Of a DNA stretch of 64,000 bases, positions 53,162-62,390 are shown in pieces; position 1 is the first letter of the stretch, and the number at the start of each line of letters is the position of its first letter. Source of the DNA: Algoriphagus ornithinivorans (GTDB taxonomy: Bacteria; Bacteroidota; Bacteroidia; Cytophagales; Cyclobacteriaceae); NCBI RefSeq assembly GCF_900115305.1, contig NZ_FOVW01000004.1, positions 1-64,000 of the forward strand, in the 5' to 3' direction. The position numbers were made by a program, and so were the translations under genes. The notes under the pieces are model-generated. The model was not told the DNA's origin, did not search any database, and was given only the letters and a program-made list of their open reading frames with translations.

Positions 53162-53190
53162 CAAAATTAAATACTTTTATTAGCCTTCAA
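53162..53190 (-). promoter_or_regulatory. Promoter of the amino-acid dehydrogenase gene
   Basis: On the minus strand TTG (53188-53190), 18 bases, then TAATTTTG (53162-53169): a full TTG-N18-TAnnTTTG match, ~60 bases before the ATG. Confidence 0.7.
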
Positions 53191-53247
53191 AGAATTAATC
53201 TAACTAGAATAATTAATCCAATTCCTCGATTTTAAAGTTTTTATTTG

Positions 53248-55044
53248 GTGAAGCCACTCTGGAGACTCAATAAGTATTTATACAAATACAAGGGCTTATT
53301 GCTTTTGGGAATACTATTTACTGTAATCTCAAATATATTCGTAATTATTCCCGCCCAACTTGTAAGACTTGCCATAGATTATGTGGTGGAAAGCGCGGTG
53401 ATATTTAAGCCTTTAGACTTGGGGGGATTAGGAGATATTGCCTCTGAAAATTTTTTAAAATTTGTTCTGGTCTTTGGTGTATTGATTTTAGTTATGGCCC
53501 TTTTACGGGGTTTTTTCCTTTTTCTCATCCGACAAACTATCATCATCATGTCCAGAAGGATTGAGTATGATATGAAAAATGAGATTTTTAAAAAGTATCA
53601 AAACTTGTCTTTATCCTTCTATAGAAAAAATAGCACGGGAGACCTGATGGCTAGAATCACAGAGGATGTCAGTAGAGTCCGTATGTATTTGGGACCTGCC
53701 ATCATGTATGGATTAAACCTTCTGATTCTTTTTCCATTGGTAATTTCATACATGATCATGGTCAATCCTGAATTGACACTGTATTCATTATTACCACTTC
53801 CGGTACTCTCCATAAGTATTTATTTTGTCAATAACCTGATTAATGAGCGCTCGGAAAAGATCCAAAGAAGCCTTTCTAATCTGAGCACATTTACTCAAGA
53901 AGCTTTTTCGGGAATCAGAGTGCTGAAGGCATTTGTACGTGAAAATGACAGTGTCAGAGACTTTTCGGATGCCAGTGAAGAGTACAAGGTAAAATCCATC
54001 AGGCTGACACGTGTGAATGCTTTGTTCTTTCCTTTGATCATGGCCTTGGTGGGAATCTCCACTATCATCACCGTCTACATTGGAGGCCTGCAGGTGATCA
54101 ATGGGGATATAGGATATGGCGTGATTGCAGAGTTTATTCTTTATGTGAACATGCTGACTTGGCCAGTAACATCCTTGGGCTGGGTAACCAGTATCGTTCA
54201 GCGGGCTGCTGCTTCTCAAACTCGAATCAATGAATTTTTAGATGAGGAAAATAATATCATCAGTACTGAAGATGCCAAAGATGAAATACATGGAACGATA
54301 GAAATGAAGGACCTTTCATTTGTCTATCCTGACTCGGGTGTGAAAGCTTTGGATCAGGTTTCTTTTTCAATTCAATCGGGACAAACCTTGGGAATTATTG
54401 GTACTACCGGTTCCGGCAAATCTACTATTGCTAATTTATTGATGCGAATGTATGATCCTGCTAAAGGTCAGATTTTAATTGATGGCAAACCCATTGAATC
54501 CTTTGATATTTCCCACCTGAGAAAAAACATTGGCTATGTACCTCAGGATGTATTCTTGTTCTCTGATACTATAGGGAATAATATCGCTTTTGGATTGGAC
54601 CATACAGAAAAGGATATAATAGAACAGGCAGCAAAAGATGCCGATGTCTACAAGAATATCGTGGACTTTCCAAAAGGTTTTGAAACCATGCTGGGAGAAA
54701 GAGGAATCACACTTTCAGGTGGTCAAAAACAAAGAGTTTCCATCGCCAGAGCTATTGCTAAAGAGCCTAAGATTTTGATTTTGGATGACTGCCTTTCAGC
54801 GGTGGATACCAAAACAGAAAATGTTATCCTCAATGCCCTAAAGAAAATTATGAAGAATAGAACTTCTGTGATTATTTCTCATCGGGTTTCTTCGGCCAAA
54901 CTGGCTGACCAAATCATAGTTTTGGATGATGGTAAAATCATAGAACGTGGAAATCATCAGTCTTTGATGGAGCAAAAAGGCGTTTATGCTGAGCTTTATG
55001 AAAAGCAAACCCAAGCCGGAGAATCGGTGGATTCTGATCTTTAA
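53248..55044 (+). CDS. ABC-type exporter, fused permease and ATPase
   Basis: A 598-residue half-transporter of the multidrug/lipid exporter type (MsbA-like). Six membrane helices (~15-310) precede the nucleotide-binding domain with Walker A GTTGSGKST, Q-loop VPQDVFLFSD, signature LSGGQKQR and Walker B ILILDDCLSAVD. The catalytic position after Walker B is Asp (LDD) rather than the usual Glu, a substitution seen in degenerate ATP sites. The start is GTG 53248 (VKPLWRL); a TTG lies one codon before. It probably acts as a homodimer or with a partner elsewhere; substrate unknown. Confidence 0.88.
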   Translation: MKPLWRLNKYLYKYKGLLLLGILFTVISNIFVIIPAQLVRLAIDYVVESAVIFKPLDLGGLGDIASENFLKFVLVFGVLILVMALLRGFFLFLIRQTIIIMSRRIEYDMKNEIFKKYQNLSLSFYRKNSTGDLMARITEDVSRVRMYLGPAIMYGLNLLILFPLVISYMIMVNPELTLYSLLPLPVLSISIYFVNNLINERSEKIQRSLSNLSTFTQEAFSGIRVLKAFVRENDSVRDFSDASEEYKVKSIRLTRVNALFFPLIMALVGISTIITVYIGGLQVINGDIGYGVIAEFILYVNMLTWPVTSLGWVTSIVQRAAASQTRINEFLDEENNIISTEDAKDEIHGTIEMKDLSFVYPDSGVKALDQVSFSIQSGQTLGIIGTTGSGKSTIANLLMRMYDPAKGQILIDGKPIESFDISHLRKNIGYVPQDVFLFSDTIGNNIAFGLDHTEKDIIEQAAKDADVYKNIVDFPKGFETMLGERGITLSGGQKQRVSIARAIAKEPKILILDDCLSAVDTKTENVILNALKKIMKNRTSVIISHRVSSAKLADQIIVLDDGKIIERGNHQSLMEQKGVYAELYEKQTQAGESVDSDL

Positions 55045-55157
55045 TATCCCTTTATTCCATTCTTTGAAATAAATTGGTTAACTTATTAACTCAATAAAAA
55101 TCAGATTTTTAGCTATGAAATGCTCTTGAAATTTCAGGCACAAGGCTTGAAAACTCC

Positions 55158-55268
55158 ATGAGTATTCCATCTGAACATTTAAAACAAATAACAGATGAAA
55201 TCGAGCACGACGCAAGGGTCACACAGTGGGATCATTGTAATATGTGCGAGATTCCATGTGACCTTTGA
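55158..55268 (+). CDS. Possible 36-residue Cys-rich small protein
   Basis: An ATG at 55158 opens 36 codons ending at 55268, 18 bases before the coiled-coil gene. The peptide has an acidic helical start (EHLKQITDEIEHDAR) and ends with CNMCEIPCDL, a C-x2-C-x3-C pattern suited to metal binding. No strong ribosome-binding site is visible, so it may be chance. The remaining bases of the 242-base spacer show nothing else. Confidence 0.3.
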   Translation: MSIPSEHLKQITDEIEHDARVTQWDHCNMCEIPCDL

Positions 55269-55286
55269 AACATAAATTAAAAACAC

Positions 55287-55604
55287 ATGAAAACAAACAA
55301 TAAAGGTATTTCGGAAATTGAAGCTACCCTTCAGGAGATCGGTCACAAAATAGAGGAATTGGTCCAAAAAGGGAAAGACGCTGGTTCAGAGGTAAAAGAA
55401 GAAATCGACAAGAAAATCAGCGAGTTGAAATCGAACAAAACTTCTTTGGAGGCTGAGTTGAAAAAGGGAAAAGAAATGCTGGAGAAGGAGTATGAGGAAA
55501 GGAAAAAGAACCTAGAACCCAAACTCAAAGAATCTAAAGGCTTTTTTAAAGAAGGATTCAAGCAAATCGGAATGGCGTTTAAGACGCTTTTTGGTAAAAA
55601 GTAG
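55287..55604 (+). CDS. Small charged coiled-coil protein
   Basis: A 105-residue hydrophilic protein, almost entirely helical, with heptad-like leucine/isoleucine spacing and Lys/Glu richness (~8-85: IEATLQEIGHKIEELVQKG, SLEAELKKGKEMLEKEYEE). The end GFFKEGFKQIGMAFKTLFGKK is an amphipathic basic helix that could bind membrane. No known domain; possibly a stress or structural protein like YtxH/CsbD types. It converges on surA, sharing a strong terminator. Confidence 0.65.
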   Translation: MKTNNKGISEIEATLQEIGHKIEELVQKGKDAGSEVKEEIDKKISELKSNKTSLEAELKKGKEMLEKEYEERKKNLEPKLKESKGFFKEGFKQIGMAFKTLFGKK

Positions 55605-55618
55605 GTACTGTTATTTTA

Positions 55619-55657
55619 CAAAAAAGGGGGCCGATGATAAATCAGCCCCCTTTTTTT
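55619..55657. terminator. Bidirectional terminator between the coiled-coil gene and surA
   Basis: AAAAAAGGGGGC..GCCCCCTTTTTTT: a 12-base perfect stem with A and T runs on the two sides, the strongest hairpin in the window. It overlaps the surA stop codon (55656-55658). Confidence 0.92.
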
Positions 55658-57023
55658 ATTTCTTTTCTACCAATGCGTTGCATCGATCATAGGCAGGGTC
55701 TATATCTATAAAGACGTCTTCTTTGGCAGTTACAAACCAAGTACTTAGAATTTCATCTTCTTTCTTTCTCAAGGCCGCTGCTTTCATCTTCTCGTAATCA
55801 TCATTGAGGTTAGCTCTATGAGCTGGATATTTGGCTTTATAATAAAGAATTCTAACCTTGGTTCCTTCTCTAGGATCTTCAAATCGAATTGGTTTGGAAA
55901 TGGATCCCACCTTCATACTGTCGATTGTGAAATACAATACAGGATCCTCTAATGTTCGAAGCGTTAATCGGTTAGAGCTTGTTCCCGGATCAGTAAAGAA
56001 ACCGCCATTATCACTGGTATTTCTATCATCAGAATAGTCCTTGGCTGCTTTCGCAAATTCCAATCGACCTGCTTCAATTTCTGTCTTCAAGCTATCCAAA
56101 TAGCGCTCGGTCTTTTTGATATCATCTTCCGTAGCTTGTGGAATTCGTAGAATATGTCTGGTATTATAACTCCCACCTTTATTTTCAAGAAGTTGGATCA
56201 TATGAAATCCAAATTGGGTTTCTACGGGATCAGAGATTTCACCTTGTCTCAAGCTCAATGCAGTAGCCTCATATTCTGGAGCCAATTCACCTCTGCGGAA
56301 AAAACCAAGGTCTCCTCCTTGAGCGCCTGAGCCCGGATCCTCAGAATACCTTCTGGCCAAGTCAGCAAAGTCTGCTCTTCCTGCCATTATATCCTCTTTG
56401 AATTGCTTAAGCTGGTTGTAAATATTTTCTTTTACTTGAGGATTTACCTCAGGCTTCTTTACAATTTGTCCTACGGTCACTTCTGCTGAAAAGAATGGGA
56501 GGGAGTCCTGCGGTATGCTTTGGAAGAATGACCGAACTTCCGCGGGCGATACAGTCAGTCCCTGTGTGATTTTATCACGCATTCTTTGAACGGTCAACTG
56601 CTCCTTCATGACATCATAGATTTCATTCTTTAGCTGCTCAGCAGTTTTTCCATAGACTTGAAGTAGGGTGTTTTCATCTCCGCCGATTTGCTGCAATACC
56701 ATATTGAATCGGTTGTCTGCCTGAAGCATTACCTCAGCTTCTGTCACGATTACGGAGTCTATTTCAGCTTTTGCAACCATCAGCTTATTGATCAAAAGCG
56801 TCTCGAAAACATCACATCTTGATGGAGGTGTCATGCCTTGCTGCGATTGTGCCACAGCTTCCAAAAAGGTCTTTTGTACATCTGATTCCAGCAAGATGTT
56901 ATTATCTACTTTGGCGACAATTTTGTCCAGTACCTGCCCGGAAACTGAACTCTCCTGAGCAATAGCCTGCTGGGTAAAGAATAAGCTGAAAAGGATTAAA
57001 GTAAGTAGGTTTAGTTTATTCAT
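55656..57023 (-). CDS. surA: SurA-type periplasmic peptidyl-prolyl isomerase
   Basis: SurA-like chaperone for outer-membrane proteins in the periplasm. The 455-residue protein has a signal peptide (~1-22), a SurA N-terminal helical domain (~30-160, KIVAKVDNNILLESDVQ), a full PpiC domain (~180-285, GGDLGFFRRGELAPEYEATAL, ETQFGFHMIQLLE) and a second, weaker PpiC domain (~290-390, YNTRHILRIPQATEDDI, NGGFFTDPG). It ends convergently at a shared terminator and lies 36 bases downstream of a second PpiC gene, so the two are likely one operon. Confidence 0.9.
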   Translation of the reverse strand: MNKLNLLTLILFSLFFTQQAIAQESSVSGQVLDKIVAKVDNNILLESDVQKTFLEAVAQSQQGMTPPSRCDVFETLLINKLMVAKAEIDSVIVTEAEVMLQADNRFNMVLQQIGGDENTLLQVYGKTAEQLKNEIYDVMKEQLTVQRMRDKITQGLTVSPAEVRSFFQSIPQDSLPFFSAEVTVGQIVKKPEVNPQVKENIYNQLKQFKEDIMAGRADFADLARRYSEDPGSGAQGGDLGFFRRGELAPEYEATALSLRQGEISDPVETQFGFHMIQLLENKGGSYNTRHILRIPQATEDDIKKTERYLDSLKTEIEAGRLEFAKAAKDYSDDRNTSDNGGFFTDPGTSSNRLTLRTLEDPVLYFTIDSMKVGSISKPIRFEDPREGTKVRILYYKAKYPAHRANLNDDYEKMKAAALRKKEDEILSTWFVTAKEDVFIDIDPAYDRCNALVEKK

Positions 57024-57059
57024 GGATGATAATTCCGACCTGAGTCGGTGTAATTGAAT

Positions 57060-59051
57060 TTATTGATTCAGCGCAATGAAAGCCTCTTCTTTTACGCTCT
57101 TGTTCACTTTGATGGGATATTTTTTGCGAAGCGACTGAATAAGTTGCTCGTCTAAGTATTCTTGATAATCTCGAATAACCGGACCTCGGGTTTCTTCAAA
57201 TGCCATGGGGCCGGGAGGAACTTTAGCTCCCACCACCACTAGGTGAAGGTGTCCATCGGCTTCTATTTCTTGGAAAGACTTGGATAAGTCAGCTTTGGAA
57301 AGTATGGGGTCATCAGCAATTTCAATCAATCCTGACTGAGTTTGGTAAGCCAGTGGATCATTGCTTTTATAAAACTCTTCAAATTCATTCACCAAGCTTT
57401 CAGAATAAGCATTTCCCTGAAGTCTGGATTTGGCCTGCTCTAGTTTATTTATATCTAATACCTTGACGATGAAAGCATTTACTCTTTCTCCCCATTGATA
57501 ATCCCTGATATTTTGTTCATAATAGGCTCTTTGTCCAATAGAATCTTGTATTCCTTTTTGCCACACCTCTTCATTCATTAAGGTGAATAGTAGGATTCCA
57601 TCCCTATACTCCTTGAGAAGCATGGAATATTCTTTATTATTCGCCTCTAAGTCTTCTTCCTCTATTTGCGCCAACAGTTCACCTGCAAACCTATCATACC
57701 ATATATCGAATGTTCCTCCTTTAGTTTTTGGAGAGACTTCATCGGTTTCCATGTAGATAAGCATATCTTCCGTAGAATATGCCTTTCCTTTCAGAGTAAA
57801 TAGGTTAGAGGCTCCCATTCCTAAAGCTGTAATTTCAGGACGGAATTCATTCTTTTTCTTGGTATTCAAAGAAGCTCTTAATTTTTCGACATTGGCTTCA
57901 TTTTCTTTGAATCCATATCTAGCTTTCTGGATAGCCAGTACCTGAGATTGGATCATGGTTGACCTGGAATCTCTCAAGATTCGGGATCGAATCATATCCT
58001 CCATTTCTTCGAAGGAATCTATTGGCTTTTTATTTTCTAATCTTAGAATGTGATATCCGTATCTGGTTTTCACCGGAGGAGATACTTCTCCAATTTCAGT
58101 AAGTGAAAACGCTGCCATTTCAAATTCCGGAATCATATTTCCGACAGAGAACCAAGGCAAAAGCCCTCCTTTCTTACTGGTAGCTGGATCCTCTGAGTAG
58201 TTTTTCACAATATCCTCCCAAAGCGTCGTAGGCTTTTGAATCTCAGTATAGATATCGGAAATCTTTCTCCGAGCTTGATTTTCTGAGTTAGGATTGGTTT
58301 CGTCTACTCTAACCAAAATGTGAGATACCTGAACTTGTCCAGGGTTGGGTTGTCTTTCCTGGACCTTAATAATGTGGTATCCGAAACTCGTAAGAACAGG
58401 ATCTGAAACTTGCCCAGGCTGAAGTGTAAAAGCCGCATCTTCAAATGGCTGCACCATCTGTAACGCGGTAAAATACCCAAGGTCTCCCTTATTGATTTTT
58501 GCTGAAGGATCGTCCGAGTATTCTACTGCCAAAGCATTTATATCTCCGCCATTTTGAATTTCCTGCTTGATCTTCAGAGCCATTTTCAACACGATCAAAC
58601 TATCTTCTGAACTGGCATTGGGTGGAAACTGGAATAGAATGTGGCTGGCTCTGATGACTTCTTGCATCCTGGAATAGGCCTTTCTTAATTCTCCATCCTC
58701 CAGAGAATTTTTAATGAGAAAAGGGGACTTGAGGCTTTCTTTGAAGGAAGCGAATTCTCTTTTAAACTCAGTGGTCTCATCCAAGCCTAGGGCTTCGGCT
58801 TCTCTTACTTTCAATTTATAGTTTATGAAGAGATCCAAATTTTCCTCAAATTCTTCCCTGCTTAAACCGGGGGTATTTGCATCGGAATTGGAGCCTTTTC
58901 CTATTAAATAGACGAATTCATCTCTTGACACAGGCTTACCACCCACTGTCAAAAGAGGATCTTCCTGTGAAGCTGTCTGGGCAATTGAGCCCGGATTGAT
59001 ATACAGGAAAAGAAAGGCCGAGAGAATTGCCGAAATGGTTCGGTTAGTCAT
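57060..59051 (-). CDS. Large PpiC-type peptidyl-prolyl isomerase
   Basis: A 663-residue exported isomerase/chaperone. Signal peptide (~1-24), then two tandem PpiC domains: ~133-232 (RASHILFQFPP, KGDLGYFTALQMVQPFEDAAF, TSFGYHIIKVQER) and ~240-345 (VSHILVRVDET, KGGLLPWFSVGNMIPEFEMAAF, TRYGYHILRLENK). The C-terminal ~300 residues are helical and Bacteroidota-specific. It probably acts with SurA on outer-membrane or T9SS-bound proteins. A TAATTTTG at 59087-59094 is a candidate -7 box. Confidence 0.85.
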   Translation of the reverse strand: MTNRTISAILSAFLFLYINPGSIAQTASQEDPLLTVGGKPVSRDEFVYLIGKGSNSDANTPGLSREEFEENLDLFINYKLKVREAEALGLDETTEFKREFASFKESLKSPFLIKNSLEDGELRKAYSRMQEVIRASHILFQFPPNASSEDSLIVLKMALKIKQEIQNGGDINALAVEYSDDPSAKINKGDLGYFTALQMVQPFEDAAFTLQPGQVSDPVLTSFGYHIIKVQERQPNPGQVQVSHILVRVDETNPNSENQARRKISDIYTEIQKPTTLWEDIVKNYSEDPATSKKGGLLPWFSVGNMIPEFEMAAFSLTEIGEVSPPVKTRYGYHILRLENKKPIDSFEEMEDMIRSRILRDSRSTMIQSQVLAIQKARYGFKENEANVEKLRASLNTKKKNEFRPEITALGMGASNLFTLKGKAYSTEDMLIYMETDEVSPKTKGGTFDIWYDRFAGELLAQIEEEDLEANNKEYSMLLKEYRDGILLFTLMNEEVWQKGIQDSIGQRAYYEQNIRDYQWGERVNAFIVKVLDINKLEQAKSRLQGNAYSESLVNEFEEFYKSNDPLAYQTQSGLIEIADDPILSKADLSKSFQEIEADGHLHLVVVGAKVPPGPMAFEETRGPVIRDYQEYLDEQLIQSLRKKYPIKVNKSVKEEAFIALNQ

Positions 59052-59141
59052 GAATCAGAAAGCTGAATTTTCAAGATGCAATGTTACAAAATTATCAGGA
59101 TTTCAAGGGAAATGCCTTTTGAATTAAGGATTTAACAAGAA

Positions 59142-59555
59142 TTAGGATCGAAAAAGTTTGATTAGCCTACAGGTATTAATTCCTCTGTCACTTTCAAACT
59201 CTATTTCGTCCATGATTTTACGTACCAAAATGATGCCTAGACCTCCTTTTCGCTTTTCGGAAATCACTTTTTTCAAATCTGGCATTTCGTAATCCAATAA
59301 ATTAAAAGCTTCACCCTCATCTTTAATTTCAAAAATAAGCTTTTCAGCATCTTTTTCTACCGAAAGGAGAATATGGTCTTCCTCATTACAGCTGTGAGAA
59401 TGTATGATGAGATTAGCGCATACTTCTTCCACTGCCAGCGTGACTTGTAAAATATCACTGTCTGACATCCTGGAATCCATGAGGGTCTGATTAAGAAAGT
59501 CCCTTAATTCCGAAAGTGCCGTGGTGCGGCATGCTATCTGAATCTTATGTACCAT
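59142..59555 (-). CDS. RsbW-like anti-sigma/serine kinase
   Basis: A 137-residue GHKL ATPase of the partner-switching type: N-box VEEVCANLIIHSH, G1 IKDEGEAFN and G2 KGGLGIILVRKIMDEI. Such kinases phosphorylate a STAS antagonist on Ser and, when free, bind an effector (classically a sigma factor). It lies 1 base downstream of the STAS gene, and the phosphatase is upstream. No sigma factor gene is within the window, so its target is unknown. Confidence 0.88.
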   Translation of the reverse strand: MVHKIQIACRTTALSELRDFLNQTLMDSRMSDSDILQVTLAVEEVCANLIIHSHSCNEEDHILLSVEKDAEKLIFEIKDEGEAFNLLDYEMPDLKKVISEKRKGGLGIILVRKIMDEIEFESDRGINTCRLIKLFRS

Positions 59556-59556
59556 G

Positions 59557-59892
59557 TTATACTTCCTGGATCGCTTCTTCTTTAGTGGGGAAAATTGAAA
59601 TCAATTGATCCAGTCCCAAAATTTTAAATACCTCAAATACTTTAGGGTCCAGTGCGAAAATTTTCAAACTAACTCCCTGTTCCTGAAAGTCTTCTAAATA
59701 AGACATAAATACTCCCAATCCTGCTGATGAAATATATTCAAGATCAGAACCATCAACTAAAATCGACTTGGCACCATTATCTGCAAGACTTCGGATGGAC
59801 TCATCCAGTTGCACTGAGTTGCTGGCATCAATTTCCCCTTGTATCCGAAGGATATGGTGGGTATGTTCCTCATGAGTGTGAATCGAAAGCAT
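59557..59892 (-). CDS. STAS-domain anti-sigma factor antagonist
   Basis: A 111-residue single STAS domain. The phosphoacceptor motif DGSDLEYISSAGLGVFMSYL contains the conserved DxSxLxYxSSAGL form; the second Ser of YISSAG (~59) is the expected target of the kinase encoded next. Phosphorylation state would decide whether it binds the kinase. It is 9 bases downstream of the phosphatase. Confidence 0.9.
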   Translation of the reverse strand: MLSIHTHEEHTHHILRIQGEIDASNSVQLDESIRSLADNGAKSILVDGSDLEYISSAGLGVFMSYLEDFQEQGVSLKIFALDPKVFEVFKILGLDQLISIFPTKEEAIQEV

Positions 59893-59901
59893 GTTTTTTG
59901 A

Positions 59902-61965
59902 TTAATTGAACTTAACTACCATGAGAGAATAATCGTCGTCAATCATTCCGTCTCCTTCCACGAAATCGTGCAGTGAGTCGATCATTTTTGTCTGAATCTC
60001 TCTCGGTGATAAATGATGATAAACTTCTACTAAGGATCGGACTCTTTCAAATCCAAATTGCTGAGATTTTTGATTTTTTGCCTCTACTATACCATCTGTA
60101 AACAGCAACAGTATGTCTCCTGACTCAAAGCTGAATACCTTTTCCTCAACGTGTTTTTCATACTGCATGTTTCTTAAGATTCCTAAACCCAATCCGTCAA
60201 CCCCCAAGAAATCAGCTTTATTTTTGGATTTTTCCCACATTAAAGTAGGGACATGTCCTGCTCGGGCATGTAAAAAAGTATGATTGGAAGTATCAATTAT
60301 AAATATCGAAGCAGTAATAAAATGATTTCTTTCCAGGCATCTACTCAAGGCACTATTGGCACGATTCATAAATTCAGAAGCTCCAAGATCCAGTTGAATC
60401 AGACTTTGGAATATCCCTTTCATTTGGGACATGTGAAAGGCTGCCGAAGTTCCCTTTCCGGAAACGTCCCCGATGATTAATACAAATCGATTTTCGTCCA
60501 ACTGAAATGTATCATAGTAGTCACCCCCAACCTCATCGGCAGCATTGGAATAGGCGCAGATTTCAAAGGATTCATTGTGATCCAATTTGACAGGAAGTAG
60601 GGACTTTTGTACCCGCTGGGCAATTTTCAACTCTTCCTGATACCGTTCATTCTGAATAGCCTGATTCAGCAATCGGTGATTTTCTACTGCGATGCTGGCC
60701 TGACGGGTAAAGGTGCTGATGATATTGATCATCTCTTTGTTGAAACCATCCTTTACTTCTTTGCAAAGCACCAATCTGCCGATTACTGACTTATTGACCA
60801 CCAAAGGGATGATTAGTATGGATTCGAACTTAGGGTGATCCAATCTCAAGGCAAGAGGACTTAGATTATCAGGCTTTGTTTCTGTCTCCCATTGAGTGGC
60901 CGTCTTCATACCCGAAATTTTCTCAGAAAGCTCATTTCTGGTTTCTTCATTGATCCACCTTTCCTGAATAAGCTCTGTGCCTGTTTCCAATCTATGCATT
61001 TCCATCCAGGCAGCATCTGCATAAGCAGCGCTCATGCAGGAGTCAATCAAGATATCCAATACCTGCTCTTCATTTTCTTCTGGCTGAATGGATTGACTTA
61101 GTCGCTGAAAATTGATCGCCTCTGTCAACTTCTGCTCAAAAACTGAAGATGTGGGTAAATTGAAAAGGGTAACTAGGAAGCTGAATAAGGCATAAATGAG
61201 GATGAATAAAAAAAGTGAAATCAGGAATAAGTTATCCAGGAGATTGATAGGGTAGGTTTGCTGGGCATTGCTAAACTGGCTGGTTTGATAAAATAAATAA
61301 CCCCCACTCAAAAGTATGAAAAACAGGAAAAGTAGGGACTTCCATTTCTCCTTAAAGGTAAGGTATGGGATCCATTTCAAATTTCCTGAAAGAACTATCC
61401 CCAAGCCAGTCAAAATGACTAAGCCAAATATAAAGCTGTAATCAAAGGTGTTTTTATTAAAAAAAATGAAAAACATGGCCAGCAATAAGGCGAACTCATA
61501 AGTCTGCCATTGCTTGACTACCTGTTTGGATTTTTGATATAGGATCAGATTCTTCCAAAGAATCGCACTGGATATCAAAAATATAGTGACTAAGGCAAAG
61601 TGCACATGGTAAAAGAAATTTCGAAGAAATGGCTCATCGGCCAATCTGCTTTCTCCCAACAGGATATAAAAAAGCTGGACTAAGAGGAAAATTGCCGAGG
61701 CAAACATGCCTGTGGAAGCCGCCCTCCATATCAAATTTAGGAAATCGTTTCTTGCATCCTTATTGATTGCGTAATTGTAGAATCCATACACTGTGATAAA
61801 AAATAAGATTTCCAGTATCCATGTGAATTCAGGCGCAATTCCGGAATTTAAATCGTTGATCGCCCCAAATAATCTGGTAAGGTCTACAAAAAGCAAAGCC
61901 AGCCATACTAGTATGGCGAGCAAAAAGCTAAGCTTTCCGATATGTATGCTAGGTAGTTTGATCAT
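59902..61965 (-). CDS. Membrane-bound SpoIIE/RsbU-type serine phosphatase
   Basis: A 687-residue signalling phosphatase. Residues ~10-260 contain about seven or eight membrane helices (a sensor), ~290-425 a GAF domain (ESILIIPLVVNKSVIGRLVLC), and ~455-685 a PP2C/SpoIIE domain with VGGDYYD, IGDVSGKGTSAAFHMSQMKG and LLFTDGIVEAKN, whose Asp residues bind the metals. It would dephosphorylate the STAS protein in response to an unknown envelope signal. It heads the three-gene partner-switching unit. Confidence 0.92.
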   Translation of the reverse strand: MIKLPSIHIGKLSFLLAILVWLALLFVDLTRLFGAINDLNSGIAPEFTWILEILFFITVYGFYNYAINKDARNDFLNLIWRAASTGMFASAIFLLVQLFYILLGESRLADEPFLRNFFYHVHFALVTIFLISSAILWKNLILYQKSKQVVKQWQTYEFALLLAMFFIFFNKNTFDYSFIFGLVILTGLGIVLSGNLKWIPYLTFKEKWKSLLFLFFILLSGGYLFYQTSQFSNAQQTYPINLLDNLFLISLFLFILIYALFSFLVTLFNLPTSSVFEQKLTEAINFQRLSQSIQPEENEEQVLDILIDSCMSAAYADAAWMEMHRLETGTELIQERWINEETRNELSEKISGMKTATQWETETKPDNLSPLALRLDHPKFESILIIPLVVNKSVIGRLVLCKEVKDGFNKEMINIISTFTRQASIAVENHRLLNQAIQNERYQEELKIAQRVQKSLLPVKLDHNESFEICAYSNAADEVGGDYYDTFQLDENRFVLIIGDVSGKGTSAAFHMSQMKGIFQSLIQLDLGASEFMNRANSALSRCLERNHFITASIFIIDTSNHTFLHARAGHVPTLMWEKSKNKADFLGVDGLGLGILRNMQYEKHVEEKVFSFESGDILLLFTDGIVEAKNQKSQQFGFERVRSLVEVYHHLSPREIQTKMIDSLHDFVEGDGMIDDDYSLMVVKFN

Positions 61966-62073
61966 GTATGCATCCCCAATATTAGTTAATGGGAATGGAA
62001 AAAAGACAGTAATCTCTCGATTGCTTTCTTATGTAAGATGTTAAAAAATTCTAATAACCATCTAAGGATTATA

Positions 62074-62382
62074 TCAAAGGCAAATAAGCTCTTCAATCAT
62101 CCCAGCACCAAACCTCTCATCAATCAGGTTTAGAATTTTACTTTTATTCATCTGCACTTCCCGCTTGATTGGGCCGGATGAAAGTTTTACAAACAGCTTT
62201 TTATCCCGGATAAAGACTGATTCGGTTCGAGAGGCAATAGTTTTACCAACTAACTCTCCCCAGTCGTGGATCAAAGATTTTTCCTGAAATTTTCCCTCCA
62301 AACGATAGACCTTCAGCAAATCTTTGAAAGCATCCTCTAGAGGAGCGGCTTCTTTTTTTCGGCTATTGGGATTATAATTCAT
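62074..62382 (-). CDS. DciA-like (DUF721) protein
   Basis: A 102-residue protein of the DUF721/DciA family: LKVYRLEGKFQEKSLIHDWGELVGKTIASRTESV and LFVKLSSGPIKREVQMNKSKILNLI. DciA loads the replicative helicase in many bacteria that lack DnaC. In Bacteroidota this short single-domain form is common; helicase loading is inferred. It is 8 bases downstream of hemW, in the same transcription unit. Confidence 0.82.
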   Translation of the reverse strand: MNYNPNSRKKEAAPLEDAFKDLLKVYRLEGKFQEKSLIHDWGELVGKTIASRTESVFIRDKKLFVKLSSGPIKREVQMNKSKILNLIDERFGAGMIEELICL

Positions 62383-62390
62383 AGGTTAAT

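Noticed and set aside
59727..59909. Short plus-strand frame over the STAS gene
   Set aside because: Antisense to a conserved STAS motif; no supporting features.
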